10,672 nucleotides of DNA from JAPXSY01 sp034003585. GTDB lineage: Bacteria; Verrucomicrobiota; Kiritimatiellia; RFP12; UBA1067. The position numbers and the translations under genes are program-made. Numbering within the stretch: position 1 is the stretch's first letter; each line of letters starts with the position of its first letter. Positions 1-6,436 of this stretch are shown piece by piece. The notes under the pieces are model-generated. The model had not been told where the DNA came from and searched no databases. It saw nothing but the letters and a program-made list of their open reading frames with translations. Location of the stretch: positions 1 through 10,672 of the forward strand of contig JAVEYH010000119.1 in the NCBI GenBank assembly GCA_034003585.1, given 5' to 3'.

Positions 1-114
1 TTCAACACCTTTCCCCACCGGAAGTCAACCCCAATCCCCCAAAAAAACGCCAGAGAGAAATTGTTCTAAACTGTTTATTAACAAAATCTTATGTTTGTAC
101 TACCACATGGGATC

Positions 115-145
115 GTATTTATTTTTTTAAAATACCGGTCACCGG
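115..145 (+). promoter_or_regulatory. Possible promoter -10 with overlapping palindromic operator
   Basis: TAAAAT at 128-133 matches five of six bases of a bacterial -10 box. It is followed at once by the 11-base palindrome CCGGT-c-ACCGG (135-145), where a repressor operator often lies. No convincing -35 box sits 16-18 bases upstream, so the promoter call is weak. GTATTT (115-120) and AAATAC (130-135) also form a short inverted repeat across the AT-rich core. The octamer ATACCGGT (132-139) recurs on the opposite strand at 10351-10358, just before the AraC-type regulator gene. Confidence 0.25.
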
Positions 146-261
146 ATTGTTCTCTCGGCCTCTTACCAGCGGAGAAGGCCTGCACAGGATTCAGAATGCT
201 TCCGGTTGAGGCGCAGAGTAAAAGCTCGCGCGGCACTCGGCAAGCGGCGCGCGTACCGTTC

Positions 262-297
262 AAGAAACCGTTAAAATGTTTTCTTTAACGCTTTCTT
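262..297. repeat. Long inverted repeat in the leader (operator or RNA hairpin)
   Basis: Two 14-base arms, AAGAAACCGTTAAA (262-275) and TTTAACGCTTTCTT (284-297), are reverse complements except for one C-C mismatch, with an 8-base loop between them. The element lies 50 bases upstream of the first start codon and 36 bases before its ribosome binding site. Neither side is followed by a T run, so an intrinsic terminator is unlikely. ACCGTT also occurs twice as a direct repeat 12 bases apart (255-260 and 267-272). It could be a dimeric regulator operator or a 5' UTR hairpin acting on mRNA stability or translation. The symmetry is seen; the role is inferred. Confidence 0.6.
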
Positions 298-333
298 CCG
301 GACCGCCGTGTTACAGTGCGAATGTGATTTGAA

Positions 334-338
334 AGGAG
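334..338 (+). promoter_or_regulatory. Ribosome binding site of the first gene
   Basis: AGGAG lies nine bases before the ATG at 348, within GAAAGGAGAA. It supports this start over the in-frame ATGs further in (residues 12-14), which would remove part of the signal peptide. Confidence 0.75.
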
Positions 339-347
339 AAATCTGAA

Positions 348-1052
348 ATGCGAACAAACCCGCAAGCAACGGTCGTAGCCATGATGATGACTCTCCTGGC
401 AGGGAACGGGGCCTCGGCAGCCCTATCGGACTCCGCCTTGGTGGACGCCACCACCAGCCGGTACCGCCACTGGTCAACGGTCTACACCAACACCGTTCCT
501 TTGCGGTGGGACTGGATCCCGGAAGCGACACACGCCAAGCTGAATATCGTGGGCATGAGAGGCACGTTCACCACGAATTTCGCGGCGGACGTCTCAACCT
601 GCCTTTGGCAAGCCTTCGATACCGCAGCGACTTCGGAAGAGGACGTGTACGATCTGGCCCTCACGGTCTACGGCGACGGCGAAACGATCCTTGAGACCCT
701 GACCGCGAGGCTGGCCGTCGTGGCCGGTGCCGTCGGCGGAGCGGCGATCAACGCGGTCGCCGAAAGTGCGGCATGGTCGCAGGTCAGAAAAAATGTCGTG
801 ATCCCTTACGATGCGGCGTGGGAACCTGCCGCATCGAATGCCCTGTCGGCAACGCTGGAGATCGCGAGAGCGGGCGGCCCATCACAAACGGCCACGTTTG
901 CGGATGCGGCCGGCGATTACGGCTGGAAACTCATCCAAGCCGGCTGGGGATACGGCACATTCAACCTGTCGCTCACCTTCCCCGAAGCGGGCGAACCGCT
1001 GACGGCAACCCTCACAAGGCCGATCGACGGCACAATGGTCCGTGTGCAGTAG
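348..1052 (+). CDS. Secreted beta-rich protein of unknown function
   Basis: I do not recognise a named family in this 234-residue protein. The N-terminus looks like a Sec signal peptide: Arg2, a hydrophobic stretch (residues 9-19) and an Ala-Ser-Ala cleavage site at about residue 24. The mature part alternates short hydrophobic and Thr/Ala-rich segments, suggesting a beta-sandwich exported fold. Examples are GMRGTFTTNF (69-78), YDLALTVYGDG (101-111) and a Gly/Tyr/Trp-rich stretch AGWGYGTFNLSLTF (198-211). A single Cys (85) argues against disulfides or lipidation. A good ribosome binding site precedes the start. The gene lies 68 bases upstream of a secreted SUMF1-fold gene and is probably co-transcribed with it, so the two products may act together at the cell surface. 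That partnership is inference from order alone. Confidence 0.85.
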   Translation: MRTNPQATVVAMMMTLLAGNGASAALSDSALVDATTSRYRHWSTVYTNTVPLRWDWIPEATHAKLNIVGMRGTFTTNFAADVSTCLWQAFDTAATSEEDVYDLALTVYGDGETILETLTARLAVVAGAVGGAAINAVAESAAWSQVRKNVVIPYDAAWEPAASNALSATLEIARAGGPSQTATFADAAGDYGWKLIQAGWGYGTFNLSLTFPEAGEPLTATLTRPIDGTMVRVQ

Positions 1053-1075
1053 CGTGGGGAAAAAACGGAAAAGGC

Positions 1076-1101
1076 ACCGCCCCGTTCAAAAGGGGAACGG
1101 T
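1076..1101 (+). repeat. Inverted repeat before the SUMF1-fold gene
   Basis: ACCG (1076-1079) pairs with CGGT (1098-1101) and CCCC (1080-1083) with GGGG (1092-1095), leaving a two-base AA bulge and an 8-base loop. An alternative pairing is CCGTTC (1082-1087) with GAACGG (1095-1100). The element ends five bases before the Shine-Dalgarno of the next gene, so an RNA hairpin here could affect translation or protect the mRNA end. There is no following T run, so it is not a terminator. Confidence 0.4.
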
Positions 1102-1106
1102 CAATC

Positions 1107-1111
1107 AGGAG
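1107..1111 (+). promoter_or_regulatory. Ribosome binding site fixing the SUMF1-fold start
   Basis: AGGAG lies nine bases before the ATG at 1121. This frame is open upstream to at least 773, inside the preceding gene. The binding site and the signal peptide directly after 1121 both show that the shorter start is correct. Confidence 0.75.
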
Positions 1112-1120
1112 AACCGGAAA

Positions 1121-2470
1121 ATGAAAACGATGACTGTGTTGTTGGGAATGCTGACTCTCGGTCTTATGCCCGGGATTGTTGCCGCCGAGGGCTCCTCCAT
1201 CACCGACGTGGCGATCCGTCAGCGCTGGCCGTGGAGCAGGCTGGTGGACATCGAGTATGTGCTGGACAACGGCGATCCGGACAAAGCGGTGAATGTCCTG
1301 CTGCGGGCGTATGACGGCACACCCGCCCATCCGCTCAACATTCCTGCAGACTCCCTTTCCGGTGACCTGTACGGCGTCAAACAGGGGTTCCGGCGCATCG
1401 TTTGGGATCCGGCCAAAACGGCTTACACGAATGAGCCGCTCGTCAGTTTCCGGGTGGAGCTGACCCCCACTCCGCAACCGCTCTACATGATCGTCGACCT
1501 CACGAAAGAAGCAGGCACCTCGAATCAAGTCGAATACGTGTATGAGGAGACCCTTGCAGGCGGGGCATACGGCACGGTGCAAACCAACCCCGTTCCGGGC
1601 GTCACCTCCGTGATCTGGACCGGTGTGACCAACGATCCCGTCTACGCTACGGATAAACTCGTCCTGCGCCATGTCCCGGCCGGGACGTTCACGATGGGCT
1701 CGCCGGGAGACGAGGTCGGACGTTCCTCCTCCTCCGAAGATCTGCACACGGTCACCCTCACGAAGGACTATTACATCGGCGTTTTCGAGGTCACCCAACA
1801 GCAGTGGAACCACATCACCAACCACTGGCCGTCAGCCTTTAAGAACACTGACTACCGTGCCGCGCGGCCGGTTGAGAATATCAAATTCGTCGAAATCAGA
1901 GGCTCGTCCATCGGAACGAACTGGCCCTCCAGCCATGCGGTCGACCCGGATTCCTTCCTGGGCAAACTGAGAACGAAAACCGGCTTCAGCGGCTTTGACC
2001 TGCCGACCGAAGCGCAATGGGAATATGCCTGCAGGGCGGGGACCGGAACCGCGCTCTATACGGGAGAGAACCTCACAAACACCGCCGCCGATGCAAGGCT
2101 CGACCCCGTGGGGCGCTATCAGTATAACGGCGGCAAGATCTTTGACGGGGTGTCAACCTGGACAACCCCTGCCAACACGTGTGCGCCTTCAAATGGCACG
2201 GCTACCGTAGGCTCTTACCTGCCGAACGCTTGGGGCGTGTACGACATGCTCGGCAATGTTCAGGAAACCTGTCTAGACCGTTACACAACATCGCTCGGCA
2301 CGGACGCAGTGACCGACCCTGAAGGACCGCAAACCTACACAAGCCGGGCGGCGAGAGGCGGAACCTGGGGGTCAGGCGCATCATCCAGCCGCGCAGCTTC
2401 GCGTGCGGGACAAGATCCGACTGTCGGGAGTTGGATCCGCGGCTTCCGCCTGATCTGGATACAACCTTAA
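1121..2470 (+). CDS. Secreted SUMF1/FGE-fold protein, probably non-catalytic
   Basis: This is a 449-residue protein with a Sec signal peptide (MKTMTVLLGM start, cleavage near residue 22) and an N-terminal beta-rich domain (about 27-170) of unknown role. A C-terminal formylglycine-generating-enzyme/SUMF1-type fold follows (about 180-449). Family marks are VPAGTFTMGS (185-194), EVTQQQWN (223-230), RPVENI (249-254), FDLPTEAQWEYACRAGT (292-308), WGVYDMLGNVQE (371-382), RGGTWGSG (412-419) and GFRLI (441-445). Active FGE carries a reactive cysteine pair near the C-terminus. Residues 385-449 contain no Cys at all, and Ser-rich sequence follows RGGTW. EgtB-type iron-ligand histidines are also not evident. 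A binding or structural role is therefore more likely than sulfatase activation, and no sulfatase gene is in the window. It is probably co-transcribed with the preceding secreted protein. Confidence 0.9.
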   Translation: MKTMTVLLGMLTLGLMPGIVAAEGSSITDVAIRQRWPWSRLVDIEYVLDNGDPDKAVNVLLRAYDGTPAHPLNIPADSLSGDLYGVKQGFRRIVWDPAKTAYTNEPLVSFRVELTPTPQPLYMIVDLTKEAGTSNQVEYVYEETLAGGAYGTVQTNPVPGVTSVIWTGVTNDPVYATDKLVLRHVPAGTFTMGSPGDEVGRSSSSEDLHTVTLTKDYYIGVFEVTQQQWNHITNHWPSAFKNTDYRAARPVENIKFVEIRGSSIGTNWPSSHAVDPDSFLGKLRTKTGFSGFDLPTEAQWEYACRAGTGTALYTGENLTNTAADARLDPVGRYQYNGGKIFDGVSTWTTPANTCAPSNGTATVGSYLPNAWGVYDMLGNVQETCLDRYTTSLGTDAVTDPEGPQTYTSRAARGGTWGSGASSSRAASRAGQDPTVGSWIRGFRLIWIQP

Positions 2471-2502
2471 TCGGAAAACACCCCGTCCGTCCCTCCATCG
2501 CC

Positions 2503-2507
2503 AGGAA
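2503..2507 (+). promoter_or_regulatory. Ribosome binding site of the double FAD oxidoreductase
   Basis: AGGAA lies eight bases before the ATG at 2516, in the 45-base gap after the SUMF1-fold gene. It supports a start that includes the complete signal peptide. Confidence 0.55.
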
Positions 2508-2515
2508 CACGACCT

Positions 2516-5500
2516 ATGCGCGTTGAAGACCTCGTCAAAACGGTTCTCCGAACCGCTCTCTGTTTCGGTTGGGCTGCCGGAGTAACCGCGTCTGCCCACG
2601 CGGCCGGAAAAAACCGGGCCGCACAGATGATCCCGCCTGTTAAGGCTTCGCCCGCCGCCGACGTCGACGGCAAATCCTATGACCTCGTCGTGGTCGGCGG
2701 CACGCCGGGCGGCATCGCCTGCGCGGTGCGCGCCGCACGCGAAGGGCTCACGGTGCTGCTGGTCAACCACACCGGGCACATCGGCGGCTTCATGACCAGC
2801 GGCGCGGGCGGTTGGGAGGCGCCTTACGACGGGCTGCGCTCGCCCCTGTACGCCGAGATGCGGACCAACGCGGCTGCGTATTACCGGCAGACCTACGGCG
2901 AGACGTCTGATCAGTATCGCGTCTCGCTCCCGTCCGAAAAAAGCCGCGCCCACATCGACCGCCCCAAGGTCGAGCCCAGAATCGCGGAGCTGCTCTTCAA
3001 CCGGATGGTCAGCGACGAAAAGACGCTGGACGTGTTGCTCGGACACATCCCCTTCTCCGCCGGACGGGACGGGGCACTCCTAAAAACCGTCACCCTCAAA
3101 CCGTTGCACGGCGGGGACGGCGTCACGGTGTCCGCAAAGGTCTTCGCGGACGCCATGTACGAGGGCGATCTGATGGCGGTGGCGGGAGTCAGCAACCGGA
3201 TCGGACGCGAGGCCCGCAGCGAATACAACGAGCCGCATGCGGGCGTCATCTACTCGGCCGGGCAAGAAAAAGCAAAGGGGCAACGGGGGTTCCCGTTGGT
3301 TGCGGACAAAGGCCAACTGAACATCCGATATAACAAAGCCAACGTGGCCCAGGTTCGGGAAGGGCCGCAGAGTGGCGAAGCCGACGGCTCCGTGATGGCC
3401 TACAATTACCGTCTGATCCTGACACGCAACCCCTCCAACCGCGTCATGGTGGCGAAGCCCTCCAATTACGACCCCGACATCGCCCGCTCGACTCCACCCG
3501 GCGGCTCGGTCCCGAATCTGCCCAACAGCAAGATCGCCTGGAACGGAGGACGTCTGGTCGGCCCGCAGAACGGCTATCCCGACGGGGACTGGCCCACCCG
3601 CGAACGCATCTCGAAACAGTGCCTGGACGCCATGCTGATGGTGCTCTGGTATGTCCAGAATGATCCGTCCGCACCGGAAAAGGATCGGAAACAATTCGCC
3701 GACTATGGCCTTGCCGCCGACGAGTTCCCGGACAACAACAACCTTCCCTATGAAGTCTATGTCCGCGAAGCGCGGAGACTGGTCGGACGGAAGGTGTTCA
3801 CCGAAAAGGACAACCTCGTCGCACCGGGCACCAGACGCACACCGATCCATGAGGACAGCGTCGCGATGACCGATTGGCCGATGGATTCGGTGGCGTGTAC
3901 CGACATGGTCCGAGAAGGCCGGAAAAGAACCGAAGGCAACTTCTTCCTCGCGGAAGACTCGCGGCCCGCCCAAGTCCCGTATCGCTGCCTCTTGGCTAAA
4001 GAGGTGGATAACCTGCTTGTTCCGGTCGCACTCTCCGCCTCACATGTCGGCTGGGGCTCGATCCGGCTCGAGCCCGTCTGGATGCAGACCGGCGAGGCGG
4101 CCGGCTTCGCCGCGGCCTTGGCCGTGAAACACGGCACGACACCGGCTGCACTCAACGCCGACCTGCTTGTCCGGACCCTTGCGAACAACCACTTCGTTGT
4201 GAGTTTCTTTAACGATGTCGACGCGACAGCAGCCGACCCAGCCGAACCCGCGATCCAGTATTTCGGGACACGGGGGTTCTTTTCCGGTTATGACGCTAAA
4301 CCGGATGAGCCGCTCACCGAACCGGTCGCAAAAGTCTGGGCACGGAACTTCACCCGTCTAAACGAGGGGGCCCAAGACGGTCAGGCGTGCACGTACGCTG
4401 TTGCCAAGGCCGAAGCGGTCCGCTCCGCGCCAGCGATGGAAACCGATCGTTTCCTGTTCTGGCTGCACGCCACGGAGAAAGGCCATGACTCGCACCGGCT
4501 GACGCGAGGCGAAGCCTGCCGGCTCATGTACACGTTGCTCAAAGAAGCACCGGCCGTCACACCCGAAGGCGCGAAGAAACGCGAATCGTCGAGCCTGCAA
4601 AAGGTACAACCCGTCCGGTCGACGCTCGCCTCGGACGTGTCCGGCAAAACCTATGACCTCGTTGTGGTCGGCGGCACCCCGGGAGGAATCGCCTGCGCCG
4701 CACGCGCCGCACGCGAAGGGCTGAGCGTGTTGCTCGTCCAGCACAATCGCCATATCGGCGGCATGCTGGCCAACGCCCTCATGCAATGGGACGCGCTCTA
4801 TGCCGGATACCGTGCCCCCATCTTTAACGAGATCGCCCAGACCTTCGACACCTACTACCGGGAAGCCTACGGAACGAACTCGGCCCAATACAGCAGAGCC
4901 CAGTTCACCCAAAACCACTACCCGATGGCTAACTTCGAACCTTCCGTTGCCGAACATTTTCTCAACCGCCTCGTGTCGGCCGAGACCAACATCACCACGC
5001 TGCTCTGCCATTACCCCGTCGCCGCCGACCGTGAAGGCGCCCTGATCCGTTCCCTGACATTGCGCGAATACGGCACAACGAACGACATCGTCGTCCGTGG
5101 GATGATGTTCGCCGACGCAACGTATGAGGGCGATCTCGCAGCCCGGGTCGGCGTGCCCTATCGGGTCGGGCGCGAAGGCCGCGACGAGACCGGGGAACCC
5201 CATGCCGGCGTCGTCTTCACCAACCTGGATCCGGGCAAAGGCCCCAAAGACGCGGTCGAAGGACGGCTCAATATCCACCCGTACAACCACCGCCAAGGGA
5301 GCATCGACACCAACAGCCCGTTCACCGCCGACCACGCGATCCAGGCCTACAACTACCGCTTCTGTCTTTCCTCCAATCCCGGAAACTGCCGACTCCCTCA
5401 ACAACCGCCCGGCTATGATCGCAACGAGTATCTCCACTACAACCGCAAGGGCATGAGCGCGGGGGCCATCAACAAGAAAGGCTCGTTCAACAACCCCATC

Positions 5501-6436
5501 CTGCCGGGCGAGAACTACGCCTACCCGGAGGCGGATTGGCCGACGCGGGAAACGATCATCGAGCGGCACAAGAACTTCGCCCTCGGCCTGATGTACTTTC
5601 TCCAGAACGACCCCTCCGTGCCTGAGGCCAAACGCAATAACTATCTGGATACCGGACTGCCGATCGACGAATTCCCGGACAACGGGAATATTCCATACGA
5701 ACCCTATGTCCGCGAAGCACGGCGAATCGTCGGACGCTTCGTTTTTCGCGAGCAGGACAACTGCCTTGCCCCGGATTATGCCCGGACACCGGTGTTTTCC
5801 GACAGCGTCGCCATTACCGACTGGCCCATGGACTCCCATGCCTGCTCGACGAACACCCGGCCGGGATTCCGGTACGACGGCAAGATCATTCTGACCGAAG
5901 AGTCGCGCCCCGCGCAGATCCCCTATCGCGCCCTATTGCCGCAAGGCGTGGACAACCTGCTTGTGCCGGTCTGCCTCAGCGCCACGCACGTCGCTTGGGG
6001 CGCGGTCCGCCTCGAGCCCGTCTTCATGCAGCTCGGCGAGGCGGCGGGCTTTGCCGCGGCCCTCTCGAAGCGGCTGCGTGCCACGCCCGCGCAACTCAAC
6101 CCCGACCGTCTTGTCCGCGAACTGTGCCGGAACCGCATGATGGTCACGTTCTTCAACCAAATGAACGTGGCGTCCGATGATCCGCGCATCGCGGCCGCCC
6201 AATATTTCGGCACCAAAGGGTTTTTCGCCGATTACGACGCCCGGCTGGAAGAACCGTTGACGGAAGCCGTCGCACTGCTCTGGCGTGAGGCGTTCGAACA
6301 CCTTCGTCAGGGCCTGCTTGACCCTGCTAAACTGGCGGCGGCGGTACATGCTGTAGACAAACCGGATCAGCCCCGTTCCGTCGAGACGCGCGGCGAATAC
6401 CTGTCGAAGCTTTGGAGCCAATTAGAGCACCCATGA
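2516..6436 (+). CDS. Exported tandem double FAD-dependent oxidoreductase (PF12831 type)
   Basis: This 1306-residue protein is about twice the usual length of the family. A Sec-like signal peptide (residues 1-29, ending ASAHA) is followed by two homologous oxidoreductase units, about 41-698 and 699-1306. Each unit has the FAD-binding Rossmann start DLVVVGGTPGGIACA (56-70 and 714-728), a FADAxYEGDL motif (210-219, 865-874) and AYNYR (295-299, 944-948). Each also has DWPTRE (358-363, 1007-1012), EFPDNxN then PYExYVREARR (403-421, 1052-1070), TDWPMDS (452-458, 1101-1107), SRPAQxPYR (482-490, 1130-1138) and GEAAGFAAAL (526-535, 1174-1183). Both C-terminal tails carry a YFGTxGFFxxYDA segment and a TRGE motif, weakly like S-layer-homology repeats. 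No residue pair marks one copy as dead. No twin arginine is seen although flavoproteins are often exported folded. The donor substrate is unknown; a sugar or glycan oxidation is inferred from the neighbours. The stop overlaps the next start as ATGA. Confidence 0.9.
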   Translation: MRVEDLVKTVLRTALCFGWAAGVTASAHAAGKNRAAQMIPPVKASPAADVDGKSYDLVVVGGTPGGIACAVRAAREGLTVLLVNHTGHIGGFMTSGAGGWEAPYDGLRSPLYAEMRTNAAAYYRQTYGETSDQYRVSLPSEKSRAHIDRPKVEPRIAELLFNRMVSDEKTLDVLLGHIPFSAGRDGALLKTVTLKPLHGGDGVTVSAKVFADAMYEGDLMAVAGVSNRIGREARSEYNEPHAGVIYSAGQEKAKGQRGFPLVADKGQLNIRYNKANVAQVREGPQSGEADGSVMAYNYRLILTRNPSNRVMVAKPSNYDPDIARSTPPGGSVPNLPNSKIAWNGGRLVGPQNGYPDGDWPTRERISKQCLDAMLMVLWYVQNDPSAPEKDRKQFADYGLAADEFPDNNNLPYEVYVREARRLVGRKVFTEKDNLVAPGTRRTPIHEDSVAMTDWPMDSVACTDMVREGRKRTEGNFFLAEDSRPAQVPYRCLLAKEVDNLLVPVALSASHVGWGSIRLEPVWMQTGEAAGFAAALAVKHGTTPAALNADLLVRTLANNHFVVSFFNDVDATAADPAEPAIQYFGTRGFFSGYDAKPDEPLTEPVAKVWARNFTRLNEGAQDGQACTYAVAKAEAVRSAPAMETDRFLFWLHATEKGHDSHRLTRGEACRLMYTLLKEAPAVTPEGAKKRESSSLQKVQPVRSTLASDVSGKTYDLVVVGGTPGGIACAARAAREGLSVLLVQHNRHIGGMLANALMQWDALYAGYRAPIFNEIAQTFDTYYREAYGTNSAQYSRAQFTQNHYPMANFEPSVAEHFLNRLVSAETNITTLLCHYPVAADREGALIRSLTLREYGTTNDIVVRGMMFADATYEGDLAARVGVPYRVGREGRDETGEPHAGVVFTNLDPGKGPKDAVEGRLNIHPYNHRQGSIDTNSPFTADHAIQAYNYRFCLSSNPGNCRLPQQPPGYDRNEYLHYNRKGMSAGAINKKGSFNNPILPGENYAYPEADWPTRETIIERHKNFALGLMYFLQNDPSVPEAKRNNYLDTGLPIDEFPDNGNIPYEPYVREARRIVGRFVFREQDNCLAPDYARTPVFSDSVAITDWPMDSHACSTNTRPGFRYDGKIILTEESRPAQIPYRALLPQGVDNLLVPVCLSATHVAWGAVRLEPVFMQLGEAAGFAAALSKRLRATPAQLNPDRLVRELCRNRMMVTFFNQMNVASDDPRIAAAQYFGTKGFFADYDARLEEPLTEAVALLWREAFEHLRQGLLDPAKLAAAVHAVDKPDQPRSVETRGEYLSKLWSQLEHP
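2636..4609 (+). repeat. First copy of the duplicated oxidoreductase unit
   Basis: This codes for residues 41-698. It starts at PVKASPAADVDGKSYD, whose counterpart PVRSTLASDVSGKTYD begins the second copy at residue 699. The repeat therefore opens right after the signal peptide and covers the entire mature protein. By hand count, 43 of 61 residues are identical between 401-461 and 1050-1110; other parts are more diverged. After its glycine motif this copy has GGFMTSGAGGWEA (90-102), closer to the family's usual GGM-T-x-G-G pattern than the second copy. Confidence 0.85.
4610..6433 (+). repeat. Second copy of the duplicated oxidoreductase unit
   Basis: This codes for residues 699-1306. It joins copy one through a short linker without a remnant signal peptide, so the duplication took place inside one gene rather than by fusion of two complete genes. 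After the glycine motif it has GGMLANALMQWDA (748-760), different from copy one, which suggests changed substrate or flavin contacts. The C-terminal tail is shorter than that of copy one but ends with the matching TRGE motif (1291-1294). Confidence 0.85.
6433..6436 (+). promoter_or_regulatory. ATGA stop/start overlap (translational coupling)
   Basis: The ATG of the sialidase-like gene overlaps the TGA stop of the double oxidoreductase. Only a weak AGAG (6424-6427) precedes it, so ribosomes probably pass directly from one gene to the next. This suggests matched production of the two exported proteins. Confidence 0.65.

Larger units (their letters stand above)
1..347. other. Non-coding leader upstream of the cluster
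   Basis: I can support no gene here. The stretch from about 60 to 135 is clearly AT-rich, unlike the GC-rich genes that follow, and the remainder is mixed. It holds several small symmetric elements: TGTT-tatt-AACA at 72-83, CCGGT-c-ACCGG at 135-145 and a long inverted repeat at 262-297. Short open frames exist but lack a ribosome binding site and look like chance. The first 69 bases are open in frame 1 and could be the tail of an upstream gene, but nothing recognisable is encoded. The region most likely carries the promoter and operators of the downstream operon; this is inference from position and composition. Confidence 0.6.

Noticed and set aside
1..69. Possible C-terminal tail of an upstream gene
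   Set aside because: Frame 1 is open to a TAA at 67-69, but 22 codons without recognisable sequence cannot be told from chance.
91..288. Small open frame in the leader
   Set aside because: It has no ribosome binding site, lies across AT-rich regulatory-looking sequence and shows no protein-like pattern.
262..297. Inverted repeat considered as an intrinsic terminator
   Set aside because: Neither strand has a T run after the stem, and the stem is AT-rich. An operator or leader hairpin fits better.
773..1120. N-terminal extension of the SUMF1-fold frame
   Set aside because: It overlaps the preceding secreted gene. The signal peptide and AGGAG site place the start at 1121.
917..1825. A 302-codon minus-strand open frame
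   Set aside because: It crosses two well-supported forward genes and encodes nothing recognisable.
4358..5839. A 493-codon open frame on the minus strand
   Set aside because: It lies entirely opposite the second half of the double oxidoreductase, whose motifs are unmistakable. It has no recognisable domain and is a codon-bias shadow of a GC-rich gene.
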